A DNA stretch of 64,000 nt from Ornithinibacillus bavariensis (GCF_018333235.1 NZ_BORP01000001.1:930001-994000); one strand, 5' to 3'; shown: positions 50,622 through 59,798, counted from the stretch's first letter. The notes: generated by a model from the letters alone, not told the origin. Numbers and translations: made by a program.

Positions 50622-51650
50622 TTAAAGGGAAGCATCCCTTAAAATCTGGTGTGCTGCTGCTTCATCCGTGATTAGCATCGTACTTTTACCATGCTTGAAG
50701 TAGGATTGGATTGCTTTTGCCTTAGATTGTCCACCAGCAACGGTAATCACATTATCCATTTTCTCTAAATCTTCTAGCTGTAAACCAACTGTACGAACCT
50801 TGTGGACCACATTACCCTCTTGATCGAAATAATACCCAAATGCTTCGCTAACCGCCTTTTTTTCTACTAAATGCTGGATAACTTCATCAGGTGTCTTTCG
50901 ACGTTTGGCCATTGTAATTGCATCACCGATACCATGTAGAACAATATCAGCATTACGTATCAACTCTAAAATCTCGATGACTGAAGGCTCTTTAATCATA
51001 TTTTGATAAGATGTTTCACTTATCGGATCTGGGACATATAGCAATCGATAATTTCCTTGTGCTTTTCGAGACATTTGTGAAGCAATCGTGTTTGCTTGAT
51101 TTTCGACCTCTTCACCAATACCACCACGGGCAGGAACAAATAAGTAGTTACTTGCCTTTTCTAATGGTGTCATGACACTTGCAATAGAGGCCATGGTTGT
51201 TCCTCCAGTTACTGCTATGGTCGAATTTCGTCGAATGATTTGCTTCAGATAGGCAACACAAGCTTTCCCCATCTCTTGCTTAATCCATTCATGCTCATCA
51301 CTATTACCTGGGACAATTACAACATTCTCTACTTGTAATGTTTCCTTAATTTCTTTTTCTAAAACACTTAGTTCTGTTATTTCATTCATTACCTGTGCTA
51401 ACTGATCGAGTAACATTTTCCCTTGTTCAGTAATAAGCATTCCCTTAGTAGTGACTTCTAATAATCCTTGTTCATGTAAAAAATCAATTTCACTTCGAAC
51501 TTGTCTTTCTGTTAATGCACTACTTTCAGCTAGCCCCCTTCTTCCTATCGGTTGATAAAGGTTCACACTGTGTAAAAGAGAATATCTAGTTCGCATTACT
51601 TCCAACAAATCAGGTATTAGTACTTTTTGCAAATCGATCAATGCCTTCAT
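50622..51650 (-). CDS. cggR: Central glycolytic genes regulator CggR
   Basis: A SorC/DeoR-family repressor (342 residues) of the gapA operon. The N-terminal winged helix includes LAESSALTERQVRSEIDFLHEQG; the C-terminal sugar-phosphate domain has PARGGIGEEVENQANTIASQ and VTVAGGQSKAKAIQSYFKHG. In B. subtilis CggR is released from DNA by fructose 1,6-bisphosphate. It is the first gene of the operon. Confidence 0.95.
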   Translation of the reverse strand: MKALIDLQKVLIPDLLEVMRTRYSLLHSVNLYQPIGRRGLAESSALTERQVRSEIDFLHEQGLLEVTTKGMLITEQGKMLLDQLAQVMNEITELSVLEKEIKETLQVENVVIVPGNSDEHEWIKQEMGKACVAYLKQIIRRNSTIAVTGGTTMASIASVMTPLEKASNYLFVPARGGIGEEVENQANTIASQMSRKAQGNYRLLYVPDPISETSYQNMIKEPSVIEILELIRNADIVLHGIGDAITMAKRRKTPDEVIQHLVEKKAVSEAFGYYFDQEGNVVHKVRTVGLQLEDLEKMDNVITVAGGQSKAKAIQSYFKHGKSTMLITDEAAAHQILRDASL

Positions 51651-51682
51651 GACATTTCTCCTTTGAATATCGGGAGCGAAAA

Positions 51683-51718
51683 TGTCCCACTGCTATAAAA
51701 TGTGTCCCACATGTCCCA
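51683..51718 (-). promoter_or_regulatory. Candidate CggR operator
   Basis: Three copies of TGGGACA on the minus strand (51718-51712, 51709-51703 and 51689-51683) lie between the promoter and cggR. Known CggR operators use CGGGAC/TGTC repeats in this position. The binding is inferred. Confidence 0.65.
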
Positions 51719-51740
51719 AAAAAAATCACATAGATGACTA

Positions 51741-51769
51741 TGTATAGTAGTATCTTACCACATTGTTAA
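51741..51769 (-). promoter_or_regulatory. Promoter of the cggR-gapA operon
   Basis: TTAACA (51769-51764) and TATACA (51746-51741) are spaced by 17 bp on the minus strand. The expected start near 51734 puts the TGGGACA repeats just downstream. Confidence 0.7.
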
Positions 51770-51790
51770 AAATATACAAAGAAAATAGCT

Positions 51791-52048
51791 CTATCTTTTT
51801 CTTATTGGAAGATTATCTTCGATCGTTCGCTGTAACGTACCATAGTCAACATGTTCACAATCAAGTTCAATGTCTTTAATAGTAATTACCGGAATTAATA
51901 AATGGTATTTTTCCAGCCAGTCATCATTCGTATATATATCTCTTTTTTCTATCTCGAATTCATAATCCTGCTGGAACATTTCTAAAAATGCCTCTGCATC
52001 ATCACAAAGTGAACAATTTTCTTTTGTATAAAAATATACTTTATCCAT
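51791..52048 (-). CDS. Glutaredoxin-family protein (DUF836-like)
   Basis: An 85-residue thioredoxin-fold protein. The redox site is YTKENCSLCDDAEAFL (C-x-x-C). A cis-Pro region is IPVITI. AGGTG lies 7 nt before the ATG at 52048; an in-frame GTG at 52057 overlaps that site. It is unlike the larger classic glutaredoxins but fits the DUF836 type. Partner unknown. Confidence 0.75.
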   Translation of the reverse strand: MDKVYFYTKENCSLCDDAEAFLEMFQQDYEFEIEKRDIYTNDDWLEKYHLLIPVITIKDIELDCEHVDYGTLQRTIEDNLPIRKR

Positions 52049-52265
52049 TTTAATCACCTACTTTAGTTATCTAGTGCTAGTATACAAAAGTAGCTCGCAC
52101 TTAAGCAATTTTGGTGGTTAGTCCTTTCCGTTATGATCTTCTTGCAATATTTGAATAATATCCCTAATATATAAGTAGAAGTTGAAATATTCAATAATTA
52201 CCTAATTGTTTAAGATATCTTGTAAATATACTAAGGTTTCAAATTGGATTAAAGGAGGAATAACA

Positions 52266-52643
52266 ATGGGTTTTCTAAGTGGAATCATGGGTAATGCATC
52301 AACAGTCAAGAAAGAGGAAGTACAAAAAGAAATTGGTGACTTACTTGCAAATGGAGAAGAAATCGATGTAGCTTTCAAATTAATAAGAGATTTAATTGTA
52401 TTTACAGATAGCAGGCTGATATTGGTGGATAAGCAAGGGCTAACCGGTAAAAAGACAGAATATCACTCGATACCATACAAAAGCATTTCCCACTTCAGTG
52501 TAGAATCCGCAGGACATTTTGACTTGGATGCTGAGTTAAAAATTTGGATTTCAGGTGCGGAGCTTCCAGCTATACAGAAGCAATTTAAAAAAGATAAAAG
52601 CATTTATGATGTTCAAAAAGTATTAGCAACTGTATGTAAATAA
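52266..52643 (+). CDS. PH-domain (YvbH-type) small protein
   Basis: A 125-residue protein with a bacterial pleckstrin-like domain. MGFLSGIMGNAS is followed by VAFKLIRDLIVFTDSRLILVDKQG, and SIPYKSISHFSVESAGHFDLDAELKIWI, the typical pattern of the family. AAAGGAGGAATAACA precedes the ATG at 52266. Function unknown; related proteins respond to cell-envelope stress, which is not shown here. Confidence 0.72.
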   Translation: MGFLSGIMGNASTVKKEEVQKEIGDLLANGEEIDVAFKLIRDLIVFTDSRLILVDKQGLTGKKTEYHSIPYKSISHFSVESAGHFDLDAELKIWISGAELPAIQKQFKKDKSIYDVQKVLATVCK

Positions 52644-53268
52644 GTACATTTATAACTTGATAATCTACAAATCATAAATTCTTAAAAAAACAAGAACAAA
52701 TGTAGAAAAAAATTTAACACTGAATTTATTTTTTACTTTTAATCAGTAACTTATGATTGAAACTAATACTCACGCCTATTTTTTATGATTTTAATATGTA
52801 ATGAAATACATGATGACAGCAAGGTAAAGTCCTTGCTGTTATTTTTTATAAAAAACTTTTGAAAACTTGTGATATGAACAGTTATTTGGTTATCTTACAA
52901 ATAACGATAATTTCCCTAACTAGAGTGAACAGCAAATTTGGGAATTTATTTCAATACATACATGATTTCCCACATGCACATAGTTTCCTTTCCTAATCCT
53001 CTACATCATGCTTTTCGTTTAACAACTACATCCTTGATTTTCCGATTAACTTTTTACATCTTTTTCTTCAAATAATACATATCGCTGTTCCCAGTCCATC
53101 CTTTTACAATCTCAGATGATATGAATTAGAAAGAACTCAATAAAATAGACATCTTTCTTCCCATAGATAATACAAAAAATATGCTAATTTAGTAGAATAT
53201 ATAACCAGCCAATATGATGACTTTTGAATACTTTAACTAATAAGTGAATAGGAAAGGAGGTGATATGG
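52644..53268. other. Intergenic region with a terminator
   Basis: GACAGCAAGG (52815-52824) pairs with CCTTGCTGTT (52831-52840), followed by ATTTTTT. The remainder is AT-rich and shows no gene. Confidence 0.5.
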
Positions 53269-53604
53269 ATGAGTAGAGTATGGAGAAACAATGATTTCGA
53301 TACTAATCCATCACGCTCCAGAAATGAAGTAGAAAATAGAGTAGAAAATGAACTAGATGCAAGGTTGGATAACGATCTCGACAATGATAATGATATTGAT
53401 GTTCGAGACAAAAATACCAATATTGCAAAAGTAATTAGAAGTGGTAACGCCCGAGTTGATCTGGATGTAAGAGTAGATAGTGAATCACGCTCAAGAGTAA
53501 GGTCAAGAGCCGAAGCGGAACAAGACCAAGATCAGGAGCAGAATCAGAGGCAGAGACAGAGAGAGAGTGAGAGGGAACGTAGGCACGAGAGGGACCGAGA
53601 CTAA
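53269..53604 (+). CDS. Low-complexity, highly charged protein, probable spore component (111 aa)
   Basis: The ATG at 53269 has the perfect site AAAGGAGGTG (8 nt). The N-terminus MSRVWRNNDFDTNPSRSRNE is followed by Asp/Asn-rich repeats (LDNDLDNDNDIDV) and then by a Gln/Arg/Glu-rich tail (EQDQDQEQNQRQRQRESERE). It has no hydrophobic core and should be disordered. Similar charged proteins sit in the spore coats of Bacillales, but the family is not recognised with certainty. A terminator separates it from the gene at 53672. Confidence 0.6.
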   Translation: MSRVWRNNDFDTNPSRSRNEVENRVENELDARLDNDLDNDNDIDVRDKNTNIAKVIRSGNARVDLDVRVDSESRSRVRSRAEAEQDQDQEQNQRQRQRESERERRHERDRD

Positions 53605-53614
53605 TTCCGCATTG

Positions 53615-53651
53615 GAAGGATATTAGCTCCGGCTAGTATCCTTCTATTTTT
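53615..53651 (+). terminator. Terminator after the charged protein
   Basis: GAAGGATATTAGC pairs with GCTAGTATCCTTC with one mismatch, followed by TATTTTT. Confidence 0.8.
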
Positions 53652-53671
53652 AAGCAAAGGAGAAGATTTGC

Positions 53672-53953
53672 ATGCATGATCGGTTTATTAAACATGAAGA
53701 TAACGCAACTGTTGGGAAAAGCGGTAATTCTGATGTCGATATCACAATAGACATTGATACAACTGCAATTGCTTATGCTATGTTATGTTCTCTTTATGCC
53801 ACTAATCGTCTAAATAGTAAAGAATTCGATTTAGCAATAAGAAAATTCGATTCTTTGATGGAGAGAAAAGAGAGAAGACCTATAAAATATAACAATGACG
53901 CGAGTTCACCAAAATTATATAATATACCGTCAAATAACCGTAGAAGAAGCTAA
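53672..53953 (+). CDS. Small acidic-helical protein, possible spore coat CotX-like (93 aa)
   Basis: The N-terminal half contains GKSGNSDVDITIDIDTTAIA, the repeat-like hydrophobic/acidic pattern seen in CotX/CotV-type proteins, followed by MLCSLYATNRLNSKEFDLAI and a basic tail ending NNRRRS. AAAGGAGAAGATTTGC precedes the ATG. The neighbouring 53269 gene supports a spore role. A hairpin follows (53959-53981, AGCGTCATTAA/TTAATGACGCT). Confidence 0.5.
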   Translation: MHDRFIKHEDNATVGKSGNSDVDITIDIDTTAIAYAMLCSLYATNRLNSKEFDLAIRKFDSLMERKERRPIKYNNDASSPKLYNIPSNNRRRS

Positions 53954-54237
53954 ACTTTAGCGTCATTAATTTAATGACGCTCGCTTCTTCTTCGTATTTT
54001 CAAACAATTCTTACCACACCTCGCTATAGCCCAAATTACATTTCTTAGGATAACTATTGTTTCTTTACTTGGTTCACCTATTTCCTTGCAATGAAGAAAT
54101 ATATTCCAACGCTCTTTTATGTATTTGAAAAAAATAGATTGCATTAATTTCTTTGCAATAATAAGTAGTAAAAGAATTAAATCCTTAAGTTTGGAAAATA
54201 TAAAGAAAATAAAAGTTCCAAAGATGAGGTATTTTAA

Positions 54238-54696
54238 ATGATACTCTCCATAGCCCTCTTACTAACTGTACTATTAACTATTCTCGCGTTTCGCACAAAA
54301 AGTCTCCATAAAATTGAAGTAATTGTACTAATAGTGTTTATCTCTAACATCGTAAATAATGTGTATAGTATGTGGGGTTTAAACCTTAACCATATAAAAA
54401 CTTCAGATAGAATGGAAGAATTTATTTCATTTGTATTAGTTTCAGCAGCAATGATGCCCGCACTCATAACTTGTATGCTTGGGATTATTTTATCCATTCG
54501 TACACTAGTTTGGAAATATTTGTTTATCATAATAAGCCCTTTTTTGCTCATTCTTATCGAATATCTTGCTGATGTCGTAGGACTAATTGAGCACTACCAA
54601 ATGTCAATATGGGACTCACTTATCGTTTGGACTTCCGTACTTCTCATTGCATATATATTTCGAAGTTTTTTCTATTCACTATTGAAGGGAGTTTAA
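54238..54696 (+). CDS. Multi-pass membrane protein of unknown function (152 aa)
   Basis: Four or five hydrophobic segments (about 2-16, 25-43, 62-87, 90-113 and 123-146). GATGAGG precedes the ATG. It forms a pair with the next gene (7 nt gap). No family is certain; the mix of Trp, Glu and Lys at the ends of the helices recalls the CBO0543 group found nearby. Confidence 0.55.
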   Translation: MILSIALLLTVLLTILAFRTKSLHKIEVIVLIVFISNIVNNVYSMWGLNLNHIKTSDRMEEFISFVLVSAAMMPALITCMLGIILSIRTLVWKYLFIIISPFLLILIEYLADVVGLIEHYQMSIWDSLIVWTSVLLIAYIFRSFFYSLLKGV

Positions 54697-54703
54697 ATAG
54701 ATT

Positions 54704-55204
54704 ATGTTATTACTTCCTATCCATTTTGATGAAAATGAGTGGTTTGTCATCATGGCTCTTTTTTTATTAACTTTAGGATTAATTATTTTTCGTAATGTTT
54801 TATCTTCAGCTGTGATTGTAGCAGTATTAATTTATTTTGCTACGATAGGAAAATGGACCGATTATGTTGTAGGTATTAAGTTTCAACATTATCTTGCTTT
54901 AGATACGTTCAAGCAAGATTTATTTGACTGGTTATGTCTGGAAATAGCATACCCGTTAATTGGTTATTTTTTTGTGAATTTCTTAGCTAGTTGGAAGTTA
55001 AAAGGTATGTTTACCATTCTCTATATATTTCTATGGTCAATTTTACTAGTTTTCTCGGAATGGATTGCTTCATTATTCAACGTATTTATTTATATTAGAT
55101 GGAATTTGCTATATTCCTTTATTGTTTATTTTTCTGTGCTATCGTTATGTATTCTCTATCTAAAATTAATCCAGCGAGTTTATTGTAGTTCTTTACAGAA
55201 ATAG
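54704..55204 (+). CDS. Multi-pass membrane protein, CBO0543-like (166 aa)
   Basis: Five hydrophobic segments. The N-terminus MLLLPIHFDENEWFVIMALF and the later GYFFVNFLASWKLKGMFTIL resemble the CBO0543 family of Bacillales and Clostridia, whose function is unknown. GAAGGGAG lies upstream of the ATG. It lies immediately after the 54238 gene, so the two should be co-transcribed. Other members of this type lie at 58059 and 58624. Confidence 0.55.
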   Translation: MLLLPIHFDENEWFVIMALFLLTLGLIIFRNVLSSAVIVAVLIYFATIGKWTDYVVGIKFQHYLALDTFKQDLFDWLCLEIAYPLIGYFFVNFLASWKLKGMFTILYIFLWSILLVFSEWIASLFNVFIYIRWNLLYSFIVYFSVLSLCILYLKLIQRVYCSSLQK

Positions 55205-55761
55205 CCTGTAGTTTTAACCTAATCTACATAGATAATTTTTAATCATAGGTTTATTCCTTTAAGGATAATAAACTAGAAAAGCTGGGTAGCTACTAGTGAT
55301 TTTACTTACTTGCATTAATAAAATTAATTTAAATGGAATAGGGTACATAAATTTTACAAGAAGTAAATGAGCAAGTGGTTTTCAGTGAGCCTGACATTTC
55401 TAGAATAAACAGCACTCTAAAGTTGCCATTAATTTAACAGAATTTCGATATTGGAGGTCCTCTTTTATTTAAAACTCTTCTCCTACTCCAAACTCATCCC
55501 ACTTACCTTTGCCCTGATATGTATTACTTTGTTTCTCCTTGTTCCTACAAAAAGGTTATTTAAGCATTACCTTAAAAGGCATTAACATAGACATAAAAGG
55601 AGTGTTTCTCTGCACTTTCTAAGAGGAAAAAGTACCGCATCGAGGGCGATTCAATAATTCATATATATTTTAATTGCTTCTTTCATTTTTAATGAAAGCT
55701 TATAAACCCTTACTTTTATGTCAATTATTTTAATAAAGAATAAACAAAGGAGTTTTCTATT
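55205..55761. other. Intergenic region, nothing recognised
   Basis: AT-rich with no clear open frame, hairpin or RNA gene. It should contain the promoter of the DUF2243 gene near its right end. Confidence 0.4.
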
Positions 55762-56190
55762 ATGCGTTCAACGTTTGTAGGATCTTTCCTTCTAGGAATT
55801 GGAACAATCGGAATGATGGACGGTATTGTTTTCCACCAAATTTTACAATGGCATAGTATTTATATGCACACGAATAGGTTTAACCAAATAGTCAGTGATG
55901 GCTTGTTTCATTTAATTGTTACAATTGTTATTTTTATTGGTGCAGTTATCTTATGGAAAAGCGATCCATCAGATTCAAAAAATAATAACTTTACCTTTTT
56001 AAGTGGATTATTTCTTGGTGCAGGTATATTTAATTTTATAGAAGGTATCTTAAACCACCATATTCTACAAATACACCATGTGAAACCAGGTCCAAATCAA
56101 TTTTTATACGACATTCTATTTGACGTCACTGGGATTATTATAATTATTATTGGACTGCTTTTTATGAAAATCAGTTCAGCAAAAGGCTAA
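55762..56190 (+). CDS. DUF2243 membrane protein
   Basis: A 142-residue membrane protein with four TM segments. Its two halves show the DUF2243 repeat motif: GTIGMMDGIVFHQILQWHSI in the first and GIFNFIEGILNHHILQIHHV in the second, with conserved His residues that may bind metal or heme. AAAGGAGTTTTC precedes the ATG. It stands alone. Confidence 0.85.
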   Translation: MRSTFVGSFLLGIGTIGMMDGIVFHQILQWHSIYMHTNRFNQIVSDGLFHLIVTIVIFIGAVILWKSDPSDSKNNNFTFLSGLFLGAGIFNFIEGILNHHILQIHHVKPGPNQFLYDILFDVTGIIIIIIGLLFMKISSAKG

Positions 56191-56735
56191 ATATAAAGCA
56201 TATACCACTAAGATATTAAAAGTGTTCATGTCTAATTTGATCTAGAAAATGAATCAGTCTGATTGATTTACTAAAATTACTACTGAATACTAACGATTTT
56301 TTGGTAGATGAATAATGATCCTCAAATTAGTTCGAATTCCAAAAAGGTAAAAATGCAATTTTTTAAATCCTAACTATAAAGGTAGCTTTTAGTCTATCTG
56401 TACATGCAGACCTAAGAAGAAAAAATCAATCACTTAAAAATCTTTTAATATATTTCTTTTTCTTTTTCTAAGACTACTTCTCTATTCATCTACTACTATC
56501 GTCTTTATTATACGAAACACCTTTATTTACAAATTGGGAAAGTTCACCTCTAAAACTCCATAAAAACTTTTCTAATTTTTCCTAAAGTAGAAAAGCTCCA
56601 GAACCTATTACCTCAGACGAGGCTTTACTTAATTTCATACGATTATGATAATGTTCTTAAATAAATATAGGGGGAAACTTTATACATATTTGTTCGTATT
56701 AATAGATAAGGATAGTTTAAATTGGGGGGATTATT
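56191..56735. other. Intergenic region, nothing certain
   Basis: AT-rich. A weak inverted repeat AAAGCTCC...GAGGCTTT (about 56592-56628) may be a terminator. No gene is seen. Confidence 0.35.
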
Positions 56736-57050
56736 GTGTCTATACCATATGAAATTATCATTTTATCACTTATAGTAGGACTTATTGTTTCTTTAATTTT
56801 TTCGTTAATTTTCAAGAACAAAGAAAAGAAAGATAGTGGGTTTGTATTTTTTTACGATAGATTGACATATAGAAGGAAAATGATTCGAACCCTATGGTTG
56901 TTTCCAGTGCTAGTTATTTTAATTTTCGCTATAAACTTATTGGCTAGTTTCGATTTTAAGGAAACTCTTATTGTTTCAGTTTTCTTCTTAATTCTTTTTC
57001 TAATACAATTCTTTTATAACTACACAAGGTGGAAAAAACATGAAAAGTAA
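56736..57050 (+). CDS. Small three-TM membrane protein (104 aa)
   Basis: Hydrophobic segments lie at about 6-26, 51-70 and 77-93, with a basic loop (FKNKEKKDSGF). The GTG start has GGGGGGA upstream. No family is recognised. It lies just before the tRNA-like scar at 57121. Confidence 0.5.
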   Translation: MSIPYEIIILSLIVGLIVSLIFSLIFKNKEKKDSGFVFFYDRLTYRRKMIRTLWLFPVLVILIFAINLLASFDFKETLIVSVFFLILFLIQFFYNYTRWKKHEK

Positions 57051-57120
57051 GACCTGCATAAGCATAATAATATTCCTTTCCTTTGCATTAATAAGTAATA
57101 ATTATAGCGGTTTAAAATGT

Positions 57121-57185
57121 GGTGAAATCGGCTCGATTGGTTTCCGGTACCAGGTTTGTCGGGGGTTCGAATCCCTTTGGGCGCG
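57121..57185 (+). other. tRNA-like fragment, possible attachment-site scar
   Basis: The T-arm and acceptor-like end GGGGGTTCGAATCCCTTTGG followed by GCGCG (57161-57185) look like the 3' part of a tRNA gene, but no matching 5' half or anticodon arm is found. The preceding GGTGAAATCGG resembles a D-arm without the usual spacing. This is the pattern left by integration and loss of a mobile element at a tRNA 3' end. The sequence right of it is noncoding and partly decayed. Confidence 0.4.
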
Positions 57186-57820
57186 TATTTGAAGTCAAAT
57201 GTTGCAAGGGTTTGAGTGAATCTCATTCCCTTGCTATTTTTATGGAATTCTAACCAAATTCTAACCATCGGGTTCTGAAATAAACCTATTAATTTCAGAA
57301 GGAAGTCAAGATTTAATCCACACCGTGTTGGGCGTACTTATATATAATCCAGCAGGATTTTTGCTACCCTTGTCGAAATATGTAGATAGAGGGTGATTTA
57401 AAAAGGGCTATTGAATAACAAAATTGTCTTTTTATCGGTTGTCAATTGAATTTTTAATTATTTACTATACCATCGGAAACTACAACCTATATAAACAGGT
57501 ACTTCAATTAAAGTTATCATAATGTGTTTAACTGTGGTTTTGCAAAAAAATCTGTAGTCTATTGCTATTTTTGGTATAGGTTAATGGATGTTAAAACTTA
57601 ATGGATTGCTAACAAAATTACAAACGAAATTGCTAACACGATTTGAAAAGAACTAACATTTATTCGTAGATTAATAGATACAAATCTTTAGTTAATCAAG
57701 GAAAGTTTCCAGATTTTTATTGAAATACAGATAAAAAGATCGCTTTGCTTTAAAAACTTTCCTCATTTTCTACAGATCCATTTTGGTACACTATAAAAAA
57801 ACTGAAATGGAGTGATATAA
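57186..57820. other. Noncoding AT-rich stretch right of the tRNA-like fragment
   Basis: No gene is seen. A repeated ATTCTAACCAAATTCTAACC occurs at about 57246-57266, and AGCAAGGG/CCCTTGCT inverted arms lie at about 57206-57236. Such sequence is common next to element ends, but no integrase remains. Confidence 0.35.
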
Positions 57821-57960
57821 ATGAGTTATGGAGACGATGTCCTATTAGATAAATTATTAAATCCTTTCATCGACCGGGACAAGGTTGGTATGATAAAAAA
57901 CCGGAAGAAGAAAAGGAAGATAAGAATGTGACCCTAGAGTTTACTCCGGAATGGGATTAA
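57821..57960 (+). pseudogene. Frameshifted small gene of unknown function
   Basis: An ATG with GGAGTGAT upstream starts MSYGDDVLLDKLLNPFIDRD. After about codon 21 the protein-like frame changes, continuing WYDKKPEEEKEDKNVTLEFT and ending PEWD before TAA at 57958. A one-base frameshift near 57885 joins the two. The intact product would be about 46 residues and acidic. The family is not known. Confidence 0.45.
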
Positions 57961-58058
57961 GAAATTGGATTTGAACAAGATTACCCTTCTTGTGGAAGCA
58001 GGAGGGGGATTCTTCTAGAAGAATACGTTCAATTCTAAAGATGGATTTCTATACCAGG

Positions 58059-58595
58059 CTATTCATAATGCTGCTTAAGCTTATATATTACACCCTTAAA
58101 TACCACTGCTATAATGATATAAGGGATAAACGAATAGATATGTTTCCAATGGTATAGTACGTATACTTGTAACCATACCAATAATGGTTCCAAAATAAAT
58201 GAAAAAATAAACGCTTGAATTATGACAGCGATTATAAAGGATTTCCATGTATTAAAATATTGATAAATAATCATATAAATTATTGGCATAAGTATTGTAT
58301 CAATTTCAATAACTATAGATAGTGGTGTTAACGTATGTTTGTATTGCCATAACATCAGGAAAACCCCTGTTATATCTGCAATTACTGCTGTAAATGCAAC
58401 CATAAATCCGTATGTAGTAATCTCAAAAATTCTCTTCTTGTCTAATATAATCAACCATACAAAAAGGAAAACTAAGGTTGTGAACAATAGAATCCACCAT
58501 CTGAAAGTAAATAAGGTATCATTTAACCAATGTTCCAATTGTATATTATTAAACTGCCTTGTTATCTTGACAACCTCTTCCCAACTTTCCTTCAT
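58059..58595 (-). CDS. CBO0543-family membrane protein (178 aa)
   Basis: Five hydrophobic segments follow a soluble N-terminus (MKESWEEVVKITRQFNNIQL). FTFRWWILLFTTLVFLFVWL, then LDKKRIFEITTYGF, match the CBO0543 pattern. TAGGAGGACTAAT precedes the ATG. It follows the paralogous 58624 gene by 28 nt in the same direction, so they form an operon of similar membrane proteins. Function unknown. Confidence 0.7.
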   Translation of the reverse strand: MKESWEEVVKITRQFNNIQLEHWLNDTLFTFRWWILLFTTLVFLFVWLIILDKKRIFEITTYGFMVAFTAVIADITGVFLMLWQYKHTLTPLSIVIEIDTILMPIIYMIIYQYFNTWKSFIIAVIIQAFIFSFILEPLLVWLQVYVLYHWKHIYSFIPYIIIAVVFKGVIYKLKQHYE

Positions 58596-58623
58596 ATTAG
58601 TCCTCCTAAGTTAGTATTAATGT

Positions 58624-59070
58624 TCACTTATTTGATACCCACCTATGATGGAGGTAGAACATACCGAATAATATCCAATCTGCTAGATATGATAACCCTA
58701 TATTCCACCATAATCTATGTTCAATAAACCCGATATACAGATAAATAAGTTCAATTACAATAGAAAAAGCAGTCCAATAAAATATATACCTAATAATTGA
58801 TAAGTTCGTTTGTTTTTTCGGTAATGAGTGTAGGAAAAAGTAAATAACTACAAAATATATTCCAAATCCATTTAATATCTGAATGAAAAAGATTTCTAGC
58901 TTTGTTCCCGGATAGTACCATAAAGGATAAATCAATATCAGTAAATCTGTAATAAATGAATAGATTATTCCTAAGTATATAGTGCTTAAAAACAAAGGAA
59001 GTTTCTTCTTGTTAGAAAAAGAAAAAAACGCCAACCAACTTACTATAAATGTTATTGTTCCAGTGAACAT
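58624..59070 (-). CDS. CBO0543-family membrane protein (148 aa)
   Basis: Five hydrophobic segments; FSNKKKLPLFLSTIYLGIIY, DLLILIYPLWYYPGTKLEIF and YLADWILFGMFYLHHRW fit the family, in particular the LYPLWYY motif. AAGGAGAAATATCA precedes the ATG. It is the first gene of a two-gene operon. Function unknown. Confidence 0.72.
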   Translation of the reverse strand: MFTGTITFIVSWLAFFSFSNKKKLPLFLSTIYLGIIYSFITDLLILIYPLWYYPGTKLEIFFIQILNGFGIYFVVIYFFLHSLPKKQTNLSIIRYIFYWTAFSIVIELIYLYIGFIEHRLWWNIGLSYLADWILFGMFYLHHRWVSNK

Positions 59071-59340
59071 TGATATTTCTCCTTCTACTGATAATCCTGC
59101 ACATTTTGTATAGTTTAATAATATCTTTTTATAAATCCATGAAAATATACTTTGTGTTGAACTTGCTGGATTAGCCTATATTTTATTTTTACACATAAAA
59201 TAAACCCGCAAAGATTCGGTTCTGATACGACATTCTGCTCTTCCTTTGTAGATAATCACATGATAGTAAAGTGAAAGTGCCAATAATTTTATTTTTATAG
59301 GGAAAAATATAATGGAAAACAGCTTATAGGAGTTACTATC

Positions 59341-59754
59341 GTGAGTAGAGTAATTATTTCATTTGCAGCTTTACTACTGTTTAGTTTAAATAACTTGGTT
59401 GATGCTACCACAGAGGAAATTAAACCCTTTGCGGAAGACTGGTATGTGACAACAGAAGATATTATTTGGGATATCATATTTCCTGCTATTGATAAAAAGG
59501 TCATAGAAGAATATGGAGGACAAGAGGATTCTGGCTTCGGCTGGCAGAAACAGAGAATAGTTAAGATTGTTTATAACAATAACCATTCGTATGATATATC
59601 CATAAAAATTCAAGTTCCTACTTTCGAAAATAGCCCATTTGCATATTCAGAGGATCTTGTAAAAGTAAGGATATATCCATCTTGTGATAGTCCTAAAATC
59701 GCGTGTGATAATAATTTTAATGTAGAAGTATTAGACTATAAACATTTGAAGTAA
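59341..59754 (+). CDS. Secreted DUF3888-like protein (137 aa)
   Basis: Residues 1-22 form a signal peptide (MSRVIISFAALLLFSLNNLV, ending DA). The mature part contains IIWDIIFPAIDKKVIEEYGG and KIVYNNNHSYDISIKIQVPTF, which matches the pattern of the larger protein at 28093-28854. The GTG start has TAGGAG about 8 nt upstream. Function unknown. Confidence 0.65.
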   Translation: MSRVIISFAALLLFSLNNLVDATTEEIKPFAEDWYVTTEDIIWDIIFPAIDKKVIEEYGGQEDSGFGWQKQRIVKIVYNNNHSYDISIKIQVPTFENSPFAYSEDLVKVRIYPSCDSPKIACDNNFNVEVLDYKHLK

Positions 59755-59798
59755 AGTAACAAACCCTATATACTATAAAAGTCCTCCTGCTTGGAGGG

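Noticed and set aside
57020-57268. Minus-strand open frame of 82 codons containing GIRTPDKPGTGNQ
   Set aside because: This is a well-known kind of spurious translation of tRNA-like sequence; it lies over the tRNA fragment and overlaps the end of a real gene.
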